Shown in pieces: positions 43,354 through 53,196 of a stretch of DNA of 64,000 nucleotides. The DNA lies in contig JBCCIS010000003.1 in NCBI GenBank assembly GCA_039028155.1, positions 107,808 through 171,807 of the forward strand. Reading direction: 5' to 3'. The DNA comes from Pseudomonadota bacterium (GTDB lineage Bacteria; Pseudomonadota; Alphaproteobacteria; SP197). Within the stretch, counting starts at the first letter, position 1. The number at the start of each line of letters is the position of its first letter. The notes below the pieces were generated by a model that made no database searches, was not told the origin of the DNA, and worked only from the letters and a program-made list of their open reading frames with translations. Made by a program: the position numbers and the translations under genes.

Positions 43354-44928
43354 ATGCACGGCAAAGACAACAACGCGGTGTTTCGCGCGCTCGATCAGTC
43401 CGGACAGGGTGTTGTCGCGGTGCGCGATATCCTGGCACGCCTGGAAGGCGCCGGTCTCGATGCCAACGATCCGCGGCTCGACGCCCTGACGCGGGAACTC
43501 CAACGCCACAGCGACGGCAACCACGGCGCCATCGACAGCATCAGCTTCGATGCGCTGGTGACCGCCGGTCAGTCGCTGCTGGAACGCACCGTCAAGGAAG
43601 AACTGGTCATCCCCCAGTTCTCGAAATTCGCCGACCAGGTGCGCGACATCTTTGACAAGACGAAGGATAACCGGTCAGGCAGCGTCGCCAGCTACATTCC
43701 CCAGCTTGCCCGCGTCGCGCCTGACCAGTTCGGTGTCGCTGTCTGCACGACAGACGGCCAACGGCTGATCCTGGGCGATGCCACGGTCCCGTTCTCGTTC
43801 CAGTCGAGCTGCAAGCCGATCCTCTACAGCGCCGCGCTTGAATGCCATGGTGCCGATCGTGTCCATGCTCATGTCGGACGCGAACCAAGCGGCCAGTCGT
43901 TCAATGAGCTGACGCTCGACAAGCAGGGTCGGCCCCACAACCCCATGATCAACGCCGGCGCCATCATGTGTTCCAGCTTGCTGCAGCCTGAAGGCGCCAT
44001 GGCGGACCGGTTCGAACACTTGTCCAGTCTTATCGAAACATTGGCGGGTGGCCGCCGGCCTGGCTTTGACAACGCCATCTACCACTCAGAGCGTGACACG
44101 GCCGACCGGAATTTCGCACTTGCCCACTACATGCGTGAGCGCGGCGCCTTTCCCGAAGGAACCGACATCTTCCGAACGCTTGACCTATACTTCGCTGCCT
44201 GTTCCATCCAGATCACGGCAGAGAACATGGCGACGATCGCCGCGACCTTTGCCAATGGCGGCGTTTGTCCCCCGACGGGTGAGCGCGTGTTCAAGGACGA
44301 CACCGTCAAGAACTGCCTGTCGATGATGTACTCCTGCGGGCTTTACGACTATTCGGGCGAGTTCGCGTTTCGTATCGGCATGCCGGCGAAGTCTGGTGTC
44401 TGCGGCGCCATCTTTGCCGTCGTTCCTCAAGTGATGGGCATCGCCGTGTGGTCGCCACGTATCGACGAGCTGGGCAACAGCGTGCGCGGCGTCGAGTTCT
44501 TCAAGCGCCTGGTCGAGACGTTCAACTTTCACAACTACGACGGCATGGTCGACTCGCGGAAGCTCGATCCGCGCCGCCGCCGTCAGACGGCGGAGTCAAA
44601 CGCTACCTTCAGCGCGATCCAGGCGGCCAGTCGCGACGATGTCGATGAGTTGAAACGCCTGGTCGCCTGCGGCTATCCGCTAGACCGCGCAGACTATGAC
44701 GGGCGCACACCGCTGCACCTGGCGGCCGCCGAGGGTCATGTCGAAGCGGTGACCTATCTGCTGGTGCAGGCCGTCGCCAGGAATCCCATCGACCGCTGGG
44801 GCAACACTCCGCTCGACGATGCGATACGTCACGATCATCCGGACGTCGCGGATCTGCTGCAACAGTCAGGCGACGAGAACACTTCCGACACGACAGATGA
44901 TGAGGCGGCGAACCGTCAGATTCACTAG
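43354..44928 (+). CDS. glsA: Glutaminase with EF-hand-like N-terminus and C-terminal ankyrin repeats
   Basis: 524 residues from ATG 43354 (GGGAG upstream). Residues about 5-75 resemble a helical EF-hand-like domain. Residues 85-400 are the serine beta-lactamase-like glutaminase with Y114 (ASYIPQL), catalytic S151 and K154 in FQSSCKPILY, and NPMINAGA. Residues about 425-515 hold ankyrin repeats (DYDGRTPLHLAAAEGHVEAV, NPIDRWGNTPLDDAI). The layout and the wording of the repeats strongly resemble the animal kidney-type GLS, far more than the 300-residue bacterial glutaminases. It turns glutamine into glutamate and ammonia. It is next to the GSII gene. Confidence 0.93.
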   Translation: MHGKDNNAVFRALDQSGQGVVAVRDILARLEGAGLDANDPRLDALTRELQRHSDGNHGAIDSISFDALVTAGQSLLERTVKEELVIPQFSKFADQVRDIFDKTKDNRSGSVASYIPQLARVAPDQFGVAVCTTDGQRLILGDATVPFSFQSSCKPILYSAALECHGADRVHAHVGREPSGQSFNELTLDKQGRPHNPMINAGAIMCSSLLQPEGAMADRFEHLSSLIETLAGGRRPGFDNAIYHSERDTADRNFALAHYMRERGAFPEGTDIFRTLDLYFAACSIQITAENMATIAATFANGGVCPPTGERVFKDDTVKNCLSMMYSCGLYDYSGEFAFRIGMPAKSGVCGAIFAVVPQVMGIAVWSPRIDELGNSVRGVEFFKRLVETFNFHNYDGMVDSRKLDPRRRRQTAESNATFSAIQAASRDDVDELKRLVACGYPLDRADYDGRTPLHLAAAEGHVEAVTYLLVQAVARNPIDRWGNTPLDDAIRHDHPDVADLLQQSGDENTSDTTDDEAANRQIH

Positions 44929-45028
44929 AGCGCCGCCATGCTTTTCCGCTGCCGTTTCGCTGGCTACCCAGAACGGAGGCATGTGGTTGGGTGGAACCGT
45001 ATCAACGCTTCACCTAACCACGGCCCCT

Positions 45029-45394
45029 TTAGAACGCGGCCTTCCATTGCTCGGTGTCGATGAACCAGCGTTCTTCGAAGACGAGACTGTCTTTGAGCTT
45101 GAACAGAACCGCGAGTTGGCTGCCATCCGGCACCTTCTCACTCGTCCACTCCATGATCGAGACGACCTCTCCGGCATCGCCGATCTGACGGATTGACGTG
45201 ATGTTGAAGCCCGGCGGCAGCACGGCGCCCAGGTTCTCCAGTGCGCTTCGAAACGCCGCCGTGCCTTCAAGCACATCGTTCTGACCGGGCATCACAAAGA
45301 TCATGTCCTCGGTGTAGTCCGCGATCAGCGTATCCCAGTCGCCCCGCGCAACCGCTTCCCATCCACGTTGTACAATGTCAGCATCACTCGCCAT
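45029..45394 (-). CDS. SnoaL-like (NTF2-fold) protein
   Basis: 121 residues from ATG 45394 with GGAGG 8 bases upstream. The pattern VQRGWEAVARGDWDTLIADYTEDMIFVMPGQNDVLEGTAAFRSAL is typical of SnoaL-like or ketosteroid-isomerase-like proteins. No signal peptide is present. The function is unknown. It is convergent with the glutaminase gene and preceded by a repeat element (copy B). Confidence 0.82.
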   Translation of the reverse strand: MASDADIVQRGWEAVARGDWDTLIADYTEDMIFVMPGQNDVLEGTAAFRSALENLGAVLPPGFNITSIRQIGDAGEVVSIMEWTSEKVPDGSQLAVLFKLKDSLVFEERWFIDTEQWKAAF

Positions 45395-45527
45395 GTCACC
45401 CTCCCCCTCGAATGCATGCATCGTTGATTGCTACGTTGGTCCATTGGTGACTTTGTCAACAGACCCGCATTTTGCACACTAGCGAATCGTCGTTGGCGAG
45501 CCCACAAACCATGGCGGGAATGCGCCG

Positions 45528-45589
45528 AGAGCAGATCGCACTTTATCTGACTCGCTTGCGATACAGATGGAGTGTGTGAATCTGCTCTA
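45528..45589 (-). repeat. Palindromic repeat element, copy B
   Basis: AGAGCAGAT (45528-45536) and ATCTGCTCT (45580-45588) pair perfectly. Inside, CACT/AGTG and ATCTG/CAGAT add further stem. Read leftward it begins TAGAGCAGATTC, the family's end sequence. It starts four bases after the TGA of the esterase gene. Confidence 0.7.
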
Positions 45590-45593
45590 GACG

Positions 45594-46334
45594 TCATGCA
45601 CCGCGTTCACCGCGCGCAATCGCCTCCAGCAGATCGGCCGTCGCCTCGGGCGCGATCACCATGGCGTCGTGGCCGGTGTTGAGTTCGTGGACCGGCCAGC
45701 CGCGCTCTTGCGCGCGCTCTAGGGCGCCACGCGCCGGCGGATAGGCCGGATCGGTGCAGGTGATGTAGTGGGCCGGCAGACCGTTGCCGACCGGATGGTC
45801 GAGATTGACCGGCGTCGTGAACGTGGCGAACGGATGGGGTGTCAGACGTGGCTCCACAAACGCCACATCGTCCGGCTTCGTTACGCCCAGGCCTTCCAAA
45901 GGCCCGACCGGCAGGCTGACGCCGCCGCTGGACGTTTCGGCAAGCTGGCGCCGGTCTTCGGCCATGTCGGGCGGCAGCAACGAGAACCAGGTCTCGCCGT
46001 CTTCCATGATGGCGGCGTCCAGATAGATCAGCGTAGCGATCCGCTCGGGCACCCGGTCGGCGGCGCCCGTGACGGAACAGCCGCCGAAGCTGTGGGGGAC
46101 CAGCACGACATCAAGCAGGTCGTTCCAGACCAGATGGTTGACCACGTCGTCGACGAAGACGTCCATGGTGACGTCGCGTGACAGAAGATGACTGCGTTCG
46201 CCAAGACCCGTCTGGGTCGGCGTCGTGACGCGATGGCCGCGCGTGCGCAGGATGCCGGCTACGCGGCTCCAGCACCAGCCGCCATGCCAAGCGCCGTGCA
46301 CCAGAACGAACGTCATTGGTTCGCTAACCGCCAC
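45594..46334 (-). CDS. Alpha/beta hydrolase, EstC-like esterase
   Basis: 246 residues from GTG 46334, seven bases after AGGAG. The oxyanion region FVLVHGAWHGGWCWSRV, nucleophile elbow VPHSFGG, an Asp further on, and the catalytic His in TGHDAM are visible. This combination occurs in salicylate-esterase/hydroxynitrile-lyase-like bacterial hydrolases (EstC group). The substrate is unknown. It lies 18 bp downstream of the FUSC transporter gene on the same strand. Confidence 0.88.
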   Translation of the reverse strand: MAVSEPMTFVLVHGAWHGGWCWSRVAGILRTRGHRVTTPTQTGLGERSHLLSRDVTMDVFVDDVVNHLVWNDLLDVVLVPHSFGGCSVTGAADRVPERIATLIYLDAAIMEDGETWFSLLPPDMAEDRRQLAETSSGGVSLPVGPLEGLGVTKPDDVAFVEPRLTPHPFATFTTPVNLDHPVGNGLPAHYITCTDPAYPPARGALERAQERGWPVHELNTGHDAMVIAPEATADLLEAIARGERGA

Positions 46335-46352
46335 TCATCCTCTCCTCGGCAG

Positions 46353-48446
46353 CTACACACGCAACCCGGCTATCGCACGGCGCAAGCCCGCCGTCGTCTC
46401 AATCAGCTTGCGCGCATAGTAGTATTCCTCGACGACCAGAACGGCCTCGCGCGCGGGCACCGATCCATCCAACGGTACCGTTGTCTGCCACGACCTCAAA
46501 AGCTCGTCGACCTGCTCGATGTTCTGATTGCTGTCGATATCGGTGCGAAGCTGGTTGCGAACCTGTTCCGCCAGTTTGTCTTCAAGATCCCGGATGCGCT
46601 CGGGCAGAGTGAAACTCTGCAGCGCGCGCACCGAACCAATAAAGAGCGACGCATAACCGACGACCGAGTCGGCGTGGGCCTGCAGTTGATAGCTGTCCAG
46701 ACTGTGATGGCGCAGGATGAACCGCTCTGAGTTTAGGCCGATCAGCTCACCGGAGAGTGCCTGACTGTCGCCGTTGAGCTGCGCCAAACTGACCTTGGCG
46801 ACCTCGTCGCCGGCCTTTACCGAGGCGACGGCCGCGTCACAATCCGCCAGCAGCTTTTTCACGACCGGCCGCACATGGTCTTTGGCGTGGATCGGAAACA
46901 CCAGCCACGAGGCGAGCACCGCCAGCGTGGCGCCCATCGCGGTCTGATAGAGTCGGGCTTCCATGCCGGCAAGGCCGACGCCCTCGATCAGGTGCAGCGC
47001 CAGGACGACCACGAAACCGATAAGGCCGGCGGTAATCATGTAGTGCCGCTCGATCAGTACGAAGATGGGGATCGACGCCAATCCAACGAGGACGATTTGA
47101 ACGGTAATGCTGTCGCCGATCGCGGGTTGCAGGCCGATCGCGATCATCACGCCGGCGGCTGTCCCGACGGCGCGCTCGATGGTGCGTTTGATGGTGGCGC
47201 CCAGGCTGGCGCTCAAGACGATAAAGACCGTCATGGTCGCCCAATAGGCGTGATCGAGTTGAAAGATCAGGCCGACGGCCACGGTGATGCCGGCGGCAAG
47301 CGCGCCCTGGATAGCGAGCCGCCATCCCATCGACGCGGCATCCTGCTTCGACGACGCCCCACCGGCGGGCCTTTGGACCGCTTCCTGCCACGGCTGGCCG
47401 ATTGCCGCGGCGGCCTTGCGCATGGCCGCGGCGCTTCTGACCAAACGGGACAGGCCGACCACCTGCCGGACCCAATGAAACTTCTCGATACGCGGTAGAT
47501 CTGTATCGCCAATCAGATCATCGCGGGTCGCCTGCGCGTCCTTAGCGAAGACCTCAGCGCGCTCCGGGCCCGGTCCGGTTGGCGACATCAACAAGGCGGT
47601 CGCGTCCGCGTACATCCGTTTGAAGTCGCGCTGTTCGGTCTTGCTGCCGGGCGGATCGTCGTGACTGTTCTCGACCGCTTCGGTAACGACCTTGAGTGCC
47701 ATCAGGGATCGCAGACCCGTCGCGTTGATATGCTGCAGGCGCGGCCGCTCGTCGGGGTTCTCGGCCAAGGAACGTTCACAGGCACGCGACAGCATGTCCC
47801 ATGCCCGCTTCGCCCAGTGCGGCGGCAGATTGCTGTCCGATGACCGGCATGCATTCACCTCCGCGGCGATCGCGCGTTGGAACCGCACGATCTCGCGTTT
47901 GAGCACCGCAAGCGCCGACGGCCGCCACAAGGTGTGTTGCACCAACATGCCGACCGTGCCGGACAACAGGGCCGCCAGCACCAGCCACAACGCCTCCTCG
48001 CGCGTCGGGTTGACCAGCGTCATGAACATGAACATCAGCGTGAGCATCAGACCGTACTGCGTCGCGATCGGACCATAGCGGCGCAGGTAAAGGCCGAAGG
48101 CGATGATCAGGACCCAGACGCTGTCGATCGGCACTTCGCCGAAGCCGATTTCGTGCCAGCCAACGAATACGCCGGTACCAAAGACGGCGACGGCGACGAT
48201 AACGTTCTTGGCGAACGCGATCGCTTCCGACCATCGTGTGCCGGGCGGCGTGAAAATGAACGCGTTAAGCGCGACGGCCCCGCCCATAACCGCGAAGATC
48301 AGGCTATTCGGCGCCCCCAGCCAACCGCCGGCAAAATAGCAGACGCCACCGCCAGCCACGGACACGACGAAGAAGTGGACTCCGCGCGCCAGCTGTATGC
48401 CGCCGGGATCGAGCGCCTGAAGCGCTGCCATCCAACGTCTGATCAA
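46353..48446 (-). CDS. FUSC/YccS-type membrane transporter (aromatic acid exporter-like)
   Basis: 697 residues from a TTG at 48446; an ATG at 48431 is the alternative. There are two sets of five to six hydrophobic segments (about residues 20-170 and 370-520), each followed by a cytosolic helical region (170-360 and 540-697). This is the two-halved layout of FUSC/AaeB-like proteins. AaeB exports aromatic carboxylates; others act on fusaric acid or are uncharacterised. There is no AaeA-like adaptor beside it. The neighbouring esterase may release an aromatic acid that it exports, which is only an inference. Confidence 0.87.
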   Translation of the reverse strand: MIRRWMAALQALDPGGIQLARGVHFFVVSVAGGGVCYFAGGWLGAPNSLIFAVMGGAVALNAFIFTPPGTRWSEAIAFAKNVIVAVAVFGTGVFVGWHEIGFGEVPIDSVWVLIIAFGLYLRRYGPIATQYGLMLTLMFMFMTLVNPTREEALWLVLAALLSGTVGMLVQHTLWRPSALAVLKREIVRFQRAIAAEVNACRSSDSNLPPHWAKRAWDMLSRACERSLAENPDERPRLQHINATGLRSLMALKVVTEAVENSHDDPPGSKTEQRDFKRMYADATALLMSPTGPGPERAEVFAKDAQATRDDLIGDTDLPRIEKFHWVRQVVGLSRLVRSAAAMRKAAAAIGQPWQEAVQRPAGGASSKQDAASMGWRLAIQGALAAGITVAVGLIFQLDHAYWATMTVFIVLSASLGATIKRTIERAVGTAAGVMIAIGLQPAIGDSITVQIVLVGLASIPIFVLIERHYMITAGLIGFVVVLALHLIEGVGLAGMEARLYQTAMGATLAVLASWLVFPIHAKDHVRPVVKKLLADCDAAVASVKAGDEVAKVSLAQLNGDSQALSGELIGLNSERFILRHHSLDSYQLQAHADSVVGYASLFIGSVRALQSFTLPERIRDLEDKLAEQVRNQLRTDIDSNQNIEQVDELLRSWQTTVPLDGSVPAREAVLVVEEYYYARKLIETTAGLRRAIAGLRV

Positions 48447-48663
48447 CGGTCTTTCGGAACTGTCTTGACGAAGTTCTCATCGCAATCAGCCCGCGAAGCC
48501 GGCTGTGCCGCCTTGGTCGGCTTTTCCGGTTGCCCGGCAGCGATGAAGCCCGGATCCAGCTCATGCAGGAAGCACGGTGGCGATGCAAACTGGTCACCGG
48601 TCATGAGCGCCGTCCGCCGTTTTTCTCAGTGAGCGCCATACCCGACAGCGTCCCACCACGGCC

Positions 48664-51084
48664 TTAGGAGCGCAACACCTCGTTCGCCGGATCAAACGCG
48701 GGATCGGCAAGCACCGTCGCCGCGCACTTCTTGCCGAGCAGTTCGACCGAGAACGCAGCGCCCGGTTCGGCGAAGTCCGGTTCGACATAGGCGAAGAACA
48801 GGCTCTTGCCGACGCTGTGGCCATAGCCGCCCGATGTCGTGACGCCGATGACCCGGTCGCCGTCGAAGACTGGCTCGCCACCGAAGACATCAGTGTCTTC
48901 AGTTTCGACCTCGCCATAACAGATGCGTGTCACCGGTTCGGCCTGCAGCACGCGCTCGACCGACGCCTTACCGATGAAATCCTTGTCCAACTTCACGAAG
49001 CGCATGATGTCAGCCTCGACCGGCGTGATCTCGTTGGTCAATTCCGCGCCGATGCCCTTGTAGGCTTTCTCCATGCGCAGACTGTTCAGCGTATAGGTGC
49101 CGAAGTCGGCGATACCGTGCGCCTGGCCCGCCTTCCAAACGGCGTCATAGATCTGCGGCAGCTTGCTCATCGGCGCGTGCAGCTCCCAGCCGAGCGAGCC
49201 CACATAGTTGACGCGCAGCGCCGCGAGTTGAACGCCCGCCACCTCGATGACCTGGGCGGTCAGCCAGCGGAAGGCGTCGTTCGACAGATCGGCATCGGTC
49301 AGTTCGGCCAGCACATCGCGGCTCTTCGGCCCCGCCACGACCAGGATGCCGATATCGTCGGACGTGTTGCCGATCTGAACGTCGAGCTCCTCGTCCAAGG
49401 CCTGCTCGAAAGCATCACCATCGCGGATCTCCCAGGCCGCACCTGAGCAGACGTGGAACCAACCCTCGTCCAGCTTGGTGATCGTCGACTCGCCCTGGAT
49501 CCGTCCGTTCTCGGCCAGCCGATGACACAAGCCGATGCGGCCCGGTTTGCTCGGTACCTTGTTGGCGAACAGCTGGTTGAGCCAGGCCTCCGCGTCAGCG
49601 CCGCGCACGTCGAACTTGGCGAAGCTGGAGAGATCCAGCACGCCGACACGCTCGCGCACCGCCCGGCACTCTTCGGCGACAACCTCGAAGACGTTGTTGT
49701 GGCGATAACCGGTTTCTTCCTCGCGCCCGTCCAGCGAGAACCATTTCGGCCGCTCCCAGCCGAACGCTTCCGTATAGACCGCGCCTTTGCCTTTCAGCTT
49801 TTCATACAGCGTCGACGTGCGCGCCGGGCGGCCCGCCGCCCGTTCGTCGCCGGGCAAATGCTGAATATACATGTGGGCGTAGTCCTGGAACGACTTGTCG
49901 CGGGTGTAGTCGGTGTCGGCGTAACGGCCAAAGCGGCGTGGATCGACGCTCGCCATGTTGATTTCGGAATCGCCATGCACCATCCACTGGGCGAGATATT
50001 TGCCCGCACCGCCGCCCTGGGCGATGCCAATGGAGGAACCGCAGCACATCCACGCGTTCTTCAGCCCGGCCGCGGGACCCAGTAACGGGTTGCCATCCGG
50101 CGTATGCGGGATGGCACCGTTGACGATGCGCTTGATGCCGGCGTTGCCGAAGATCGGCACGCGCTGGAAGACCTTCTCGACATAGGGCAGCACGCGATCG
50201 AGCGCGTCGTTGAACAGTTCGTTTTCCGAATCCCAGGCCGGCGAACCGCCGGTCTCCGCCCAGGCCTCCGTTGCCTCCCACTCGTAGATGCCGATCAGGC
50301 CGGCTTTCTGTTCCTGGCGGTAGTAGCAACTTGCCCAGGGATCGCGCATCACCGGCATCTCTTCGTCGCGCGCGATGAAGTCCGGCAAGGCCTCGGTGAC
50401 GATATAGTGATGCTCCATGTTGGTGATCGGCGCGAAGGTGCCCATCATGTCGGAGACCTCGCGCGCGTAGCAGCCGGCGGCGTTGACGACGTACTCGCAG
50501 GTGACGTCACCCTGCTCGGTCATCACCTTCCATTCGCCGGACGGCAGCTGCTCGATGTCCAGCACGCGGTTGCGGCGCACGATGGTGACGCCCATCTGGC
50601 GCGCGCCCGCGGCCATAGCGTTGCAGCAACCGGCCGGGTCGACATGGCCGTCATCGGTGGTCCACGCCACTGCCAGCACGCCGTCGGTGTTCAGGAACGG
50701 ATTGATCTCCTTGGCCCGCTCCGGAGTAACGATCTCCATGAAGAAGCCGACATTGGGCGCGAACCCGGCGACCTGGTGGAACATGTCGACCTCGGCCTGC
50801 GTCACCGCCAGACGCAGACCGCCCGCGCCGTGCCACCCGGCATACTGCCCGGTCTTTTCCTCCAGCGTCGGATAGAGCTGGTTGGAGTAGTGGTGCATCT
50901 TCGCCATGTTGTAATCGCCGATGAAACTCGGGCATTGGCCCGCCGCGTGCCAGGTCGAGCCGGACGTCAGCTCGCCCTTTTCAATCAGCATCACATCGGT
51001 CCAGCCTTCCTCGGCCAGGTGATAGGCAAGGCCCACCCCCATCATGCCGCCGCCGACAATCACCACCTTGGCTTGATCACGCAT
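48664..51084 (-). CDS. Dimethylglycine/sarcosine dehydrogenase-like flavoprotein with GcvT domain
   Basis: 806 residues. The N-terminal half is a DAO-type FAD domain: VVIVGGGMMGVGLAYHLAEEG (7-27), then TSGSTWHAAGQ, whose H46 matches the His that binds FAD covalently in dimethylglycine and sarcosine dehydrogenases. Residues about 430-806 are the GcvT/FAO domain that passes the one-carbon unit to tetrahydrofolate (RGADAEAWLNQLFANKVP; GSLGWELHAP; TSGGYGHSVG). It would remove N-methyl groups from dimethylglycine, sarcosine or a related compound. It is divergent from the choline dehydrogenase-like gene, so the pair fits choline-betaine catabolism. The exact N-methyl substrate is open. Confidence 0.9.
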   Translation of the reverse strand: MRDQAKVVIVGGGMMGVGLAYHLAEEGWTDVMLIEKGELTSGSTWHAAGQCPSFIGDYNMAKMHHYSNQLYPTLEEKTGQYAGWHGAGGLRLAVTQAEVDMFHQVAGFAPNVGFFMEIVTPERAKEINPFLNTDGVLAVAWTTDDGHVDPAGCCNAMAAGARQMGVTIVRRNRVLDIEQLPSGEWKVMTEQGDVTCEYVVNAAGCYAREVSDMMGTFAPITNMEHHYIVTEALPDFIARDEEMPVMRDPWASCYYRQEQKAGLIGIYEWEATEAWAETGGSPAWDSENELFNDALDRVLPYVEKVFQRVPIFGNAGIKRIVNGAIPHTPDGNPLLGPAAGLKNAWMCCGSSIGIAQGGGAGKYLAQWMVHGDSEINMASVDPRRFGRYADTDYTRDKSFQDYAHMYIQHLPGDERAAGRPARTSTLYEKLKGKGAVYTEAFGWERPKWFSLDGREEETGYRHNNVFEVVAEECRAVRERVGVLDLSSFAKFDVRGADAEAWLNQLFANKVPSKPGRIGLCHRLAENGRIQGESTITKLDEGWFHVCSGAAWEIRDGDAFEQALDEELDVQIGNTSDDIGILVVAGPKSRDVLAELTDADLSNDAFRWLTAQVIEVAGVQLAALRVNYVGSLGWELHAPMSKLPQIYDAVWKAGQAHGIADFGTYTLNSLRMEKAYKGIGAELTNEITPVEADIMRFVKLDKDFIGKASVERVLQAEPVTRICYGEVETEDTDVFGGEPVFDGDRVIGVTTSGGYGHSVGKSLFFAYVEPDFAEPGAAFSVELLGKKCAATVLADPAFDPANEVLRS

Positions 51085-51352
51085 GGTCCAACTCCCGAAA
51101 GGCGCCCGAAGGATCGATATCCCGGCGCTTGTGGATCACGTTTCTAGCGGTTTTCGATCACATGAGGCAATCGGGAACCACGCCGCGAATCCGTCGACAA
51201 GCCTAAGCGCCGCTTGGACCAGACGAACTGTCCGTTCTGGTTCCATGGCGCCTGACACGTCGCGCGATGCCCTGCGTGCGGCGCTGGCGTCGCGTGCCGT
51301 TGACGGTTAGTTTCCGCTAAAGAGAAGCGTGTGACGATCGGGGGTTGAGGCC

Positions 51353-53038
51353 ATGGCCGCAGGCGGCTGGGATGCGGAATATGATTACGTCATTGTCGGT
51401 GCCGGATCGGCAGGCTGCGTCATGGCGCGCCGGCTTTCCGAAGATGCCGAGGTCAAGGTGCTGCTGCTTGAAGCCGGCCCTATGGATACCGGCTTCCAAA
51501 GCTGGAAAATCCACATGCCGACGGCGTTCGCCGAGCCGATGCAGGACGATACCTATAACTGGTTTTATGAGTCCGAGCCTGAGCCCTATCTGAACGGCCG
51601 TCGCATCCACTGTCCGCGCGGGCGCGTCTTGGGCGGTTCGTCCTCGATCAACGGCATGGTCTATATCCGCGGCCACGCGCTCGACTACGACAAGTGGGCA
51701 CAGATGGGCTGCCGCGGCTGGTCCTATCGCGAGACCCTGCCCTATTTCCGGCGTGCGGAGAGCTTCGACCAGGGCGAGAACGAGTTCCACGGCGGCGACG
51801 GACCGCTGCACGTCACGTCCGGACGGGTGAACCGCAATCCCCTCTACGAGGCCTTTATCGAGGCCGGCGTCCAGGCCGGTTACGCCGAATCGAAGGACCT
51901 GAACGGCCACCGCCAGGAAGGCATTGGCCGCATGGATCGGACAACCCACAAGGGCCGGCGCTGGAGCGCGGCGGTCGGGTTCCTGAAACCGGTCATGGAC
52001 CGCCCCAACCTGACCGTCGAGGTGAAGGCGCTGACCAACCGGATTCTGTTCGAAGGCAAGAGCGCAACCGGCATCGAGTATGTCCGCGACGGGCAGATCA
52101 GAAAGGTGCGCGCGACCCGCGAGGTCATCTCATGCGGCGGCGCCATCAACTCGCCGCAACTCCTGCAGCTCTCCGGCATCGGCAACGCGGACGAGTTGCG
52201 CGGTCACGGCATCGATGTGGTGCATGACCTGCCGGGCGTCGGCGAGAACCTGCAGGATCATCTGGAGGTCTTCGTGCAGCACGAGTGCACGCAGCCGATC
52301 AGCCTGCTGAACGCGCTCTCACCGTTCGGCAAGATGAAGGTCGGCGTCCGCTGGTTCCTGTTCAAGGACGGTCTGGCCGAGACCAACCATTTCGACGTCG
52401 GCGGTTTCATCCGCACCCGCCCGGGCATCGAACACCCGGATGTTCAGTACCACTTCCTGCCCATGGCGATGACCTACGACGCCAAGAACATCAACAAAAT
52501 CCACGGCTATCAGGCGATGGTCGACATGATGCGCCCGCTAAGCCGCGGCCATGTCAAAATCCGGAGCGCCGACCCGCGCCAGGCGCCGGAGATCCTGTTC
52601 AACTATCTGAAGGAAGAAGAGGACGTCCGCTGCCTGCGCGACGGCACGCGGCTGACCCGCGAGATCTTCGCCCAGAAGGCCTTCGACCCCTATCGCGGCA
52701 AGGAGCTGTGGCCGGGCGAGGACGCCCAGACCGACGCCGAGCTCGACAAATGGATCCGCGAGACCAGCGAGAGCAGCTACCACCCCTCCTGCGCCTGCAA
52801 GATGGGCTCCGACAACGACCCCATGGCGGTCGTCAGCCCGGAGCTGAAGGTCTATGGCGTGGAGAACCTGCGCGTGATCGACTCCTCGGTCATGCCCAAC
52901 GTGGTCTCCGGCAATCTGAACGCGCCGACCATCATGATCGCGGAAAAGGCGTCGGACATGATCCGCGGCAAAGCGATGCTGCCGCCGTCCGACGCCCCGG
53001 TCTGGGTGCACCCGGACTGGGAGACGGAGCAGCGCTAA
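51353..53038 (+). CDS. GMC-family choline dehydrogenase-like oxidoreductase
   Basis: 561 residues, like BetA. The FAD motif is VIVGAGSAGCVMARRLSE (13-30), followed by GRVLGGSSSINGMVYIRGHALDYDKWA and GAINSPQLLQLSGIG, the GMC signatures. The catalytic His (H477) lies in SSYHPSCACKMG and the closing Asn region in NVVSGNLNAPTIMIAEKASDMI. Choline dehydrogenase oxidises choline to betaine aldehyde or betaine; related GMC enzymes use other alcohols, and no betB or betI is adjacent, so betA is likely but not certain. It is divergent from the dimethylglycine dehydrogenase-like gene. Confidence 0.87.
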   Translation: MAAGGWDAEYDYVIVGAGSAGCVMARRLSEDAEVKVLLLEAGPMDTGFQSWKIHMPTAFAEPMQDDTYNWFYESEPEPYLNGRRIHCPRGRVLGGSSSINGMVYIRGHALDYDKWAQMGCRGWSYRETLPYFRRAESFDQGENEFHGGDGPLHVTSGRVNRNPLYEAFIEAGVQAGYAESKDLNGHRQEGIGRMDRTTHKGRRWSAAVGFLKPVMDRPNLTVEVKALTNRILFEGKSATGIEYVRDGQIRKVRATREVISCGGAINSPQLLQLSGIGNADELRGHGIDVVHDLPGVGENLQDHLEVFVQHECTQPISLLNALSPFGKMKVGVRWFLFKDGLAETNHFDVGGFIRTRPGIEHPDVQYHFLPMAMTYDAKNINKIHGYQAMVDMMRPLSRGHVKIRSADPRQAPEILFNYLKEEEDVRCLRDGTRLTREIFAQKAFDPYRGKELWPGEDAQTDAELDKWIRETSESSYHPSCACKMGSDNDPMAVVSPELKVYGVENLRVIDSSVMPNVVSGNLNAPTIMIAEKASDMIRGKAMLPPSDAPVWVHPDWETEQR

Positions 53039-53136
53039 AAGCAAATGTCTTGGGGCGGAGCGGTGCCCGTGACATTGCCAGCGGCAATTGAAAGCAAGGC
53101 AAAACAATTAGTTTTCAGTAAAAATACAACAAATAA

Positions 53137-53158
53137 TTGCAATTGCGAGTAATTCTCA
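53137..53158 (+). promoter_or_regulatory. Fur-type operator upstream of bfr
   Basis: TTGCAATT-N7-ATTCTCA. The right part, TGCGAGT-A-ATTCTCA (53144-53158), matches the 7-1-7 Fur consensus TGAGAATNATTCTCA at 12 of 14 positions. The same arrangement recurs upstream of the nitroreductase and the 57799 gene. Confidence 0.65.
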
Positions 53159-53168
53159 CGCTTTTTGC

Positions 53169-53196
53169 TTGCACCCCTTCGAACGCATGCTATCTG
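53169..53196 (+). promoter_or_regulatory. Possible bfr promoter
   Basis: TTGCAC (53169-53174) and TATCTG (53191-53196) with a 16-base spacer. It is a weak match, but correctly placed between the Fur-like and ICE-like sites and 40 bases before the bfr start. Confidence 0.3.

Noticed and set aside
44926..44990. Another copy of the palindromic repeat after the glutaminase stop (TAGAGCG)
   Set aside because: Only the first seven bases match; the right end and inner stem are not recognisable.
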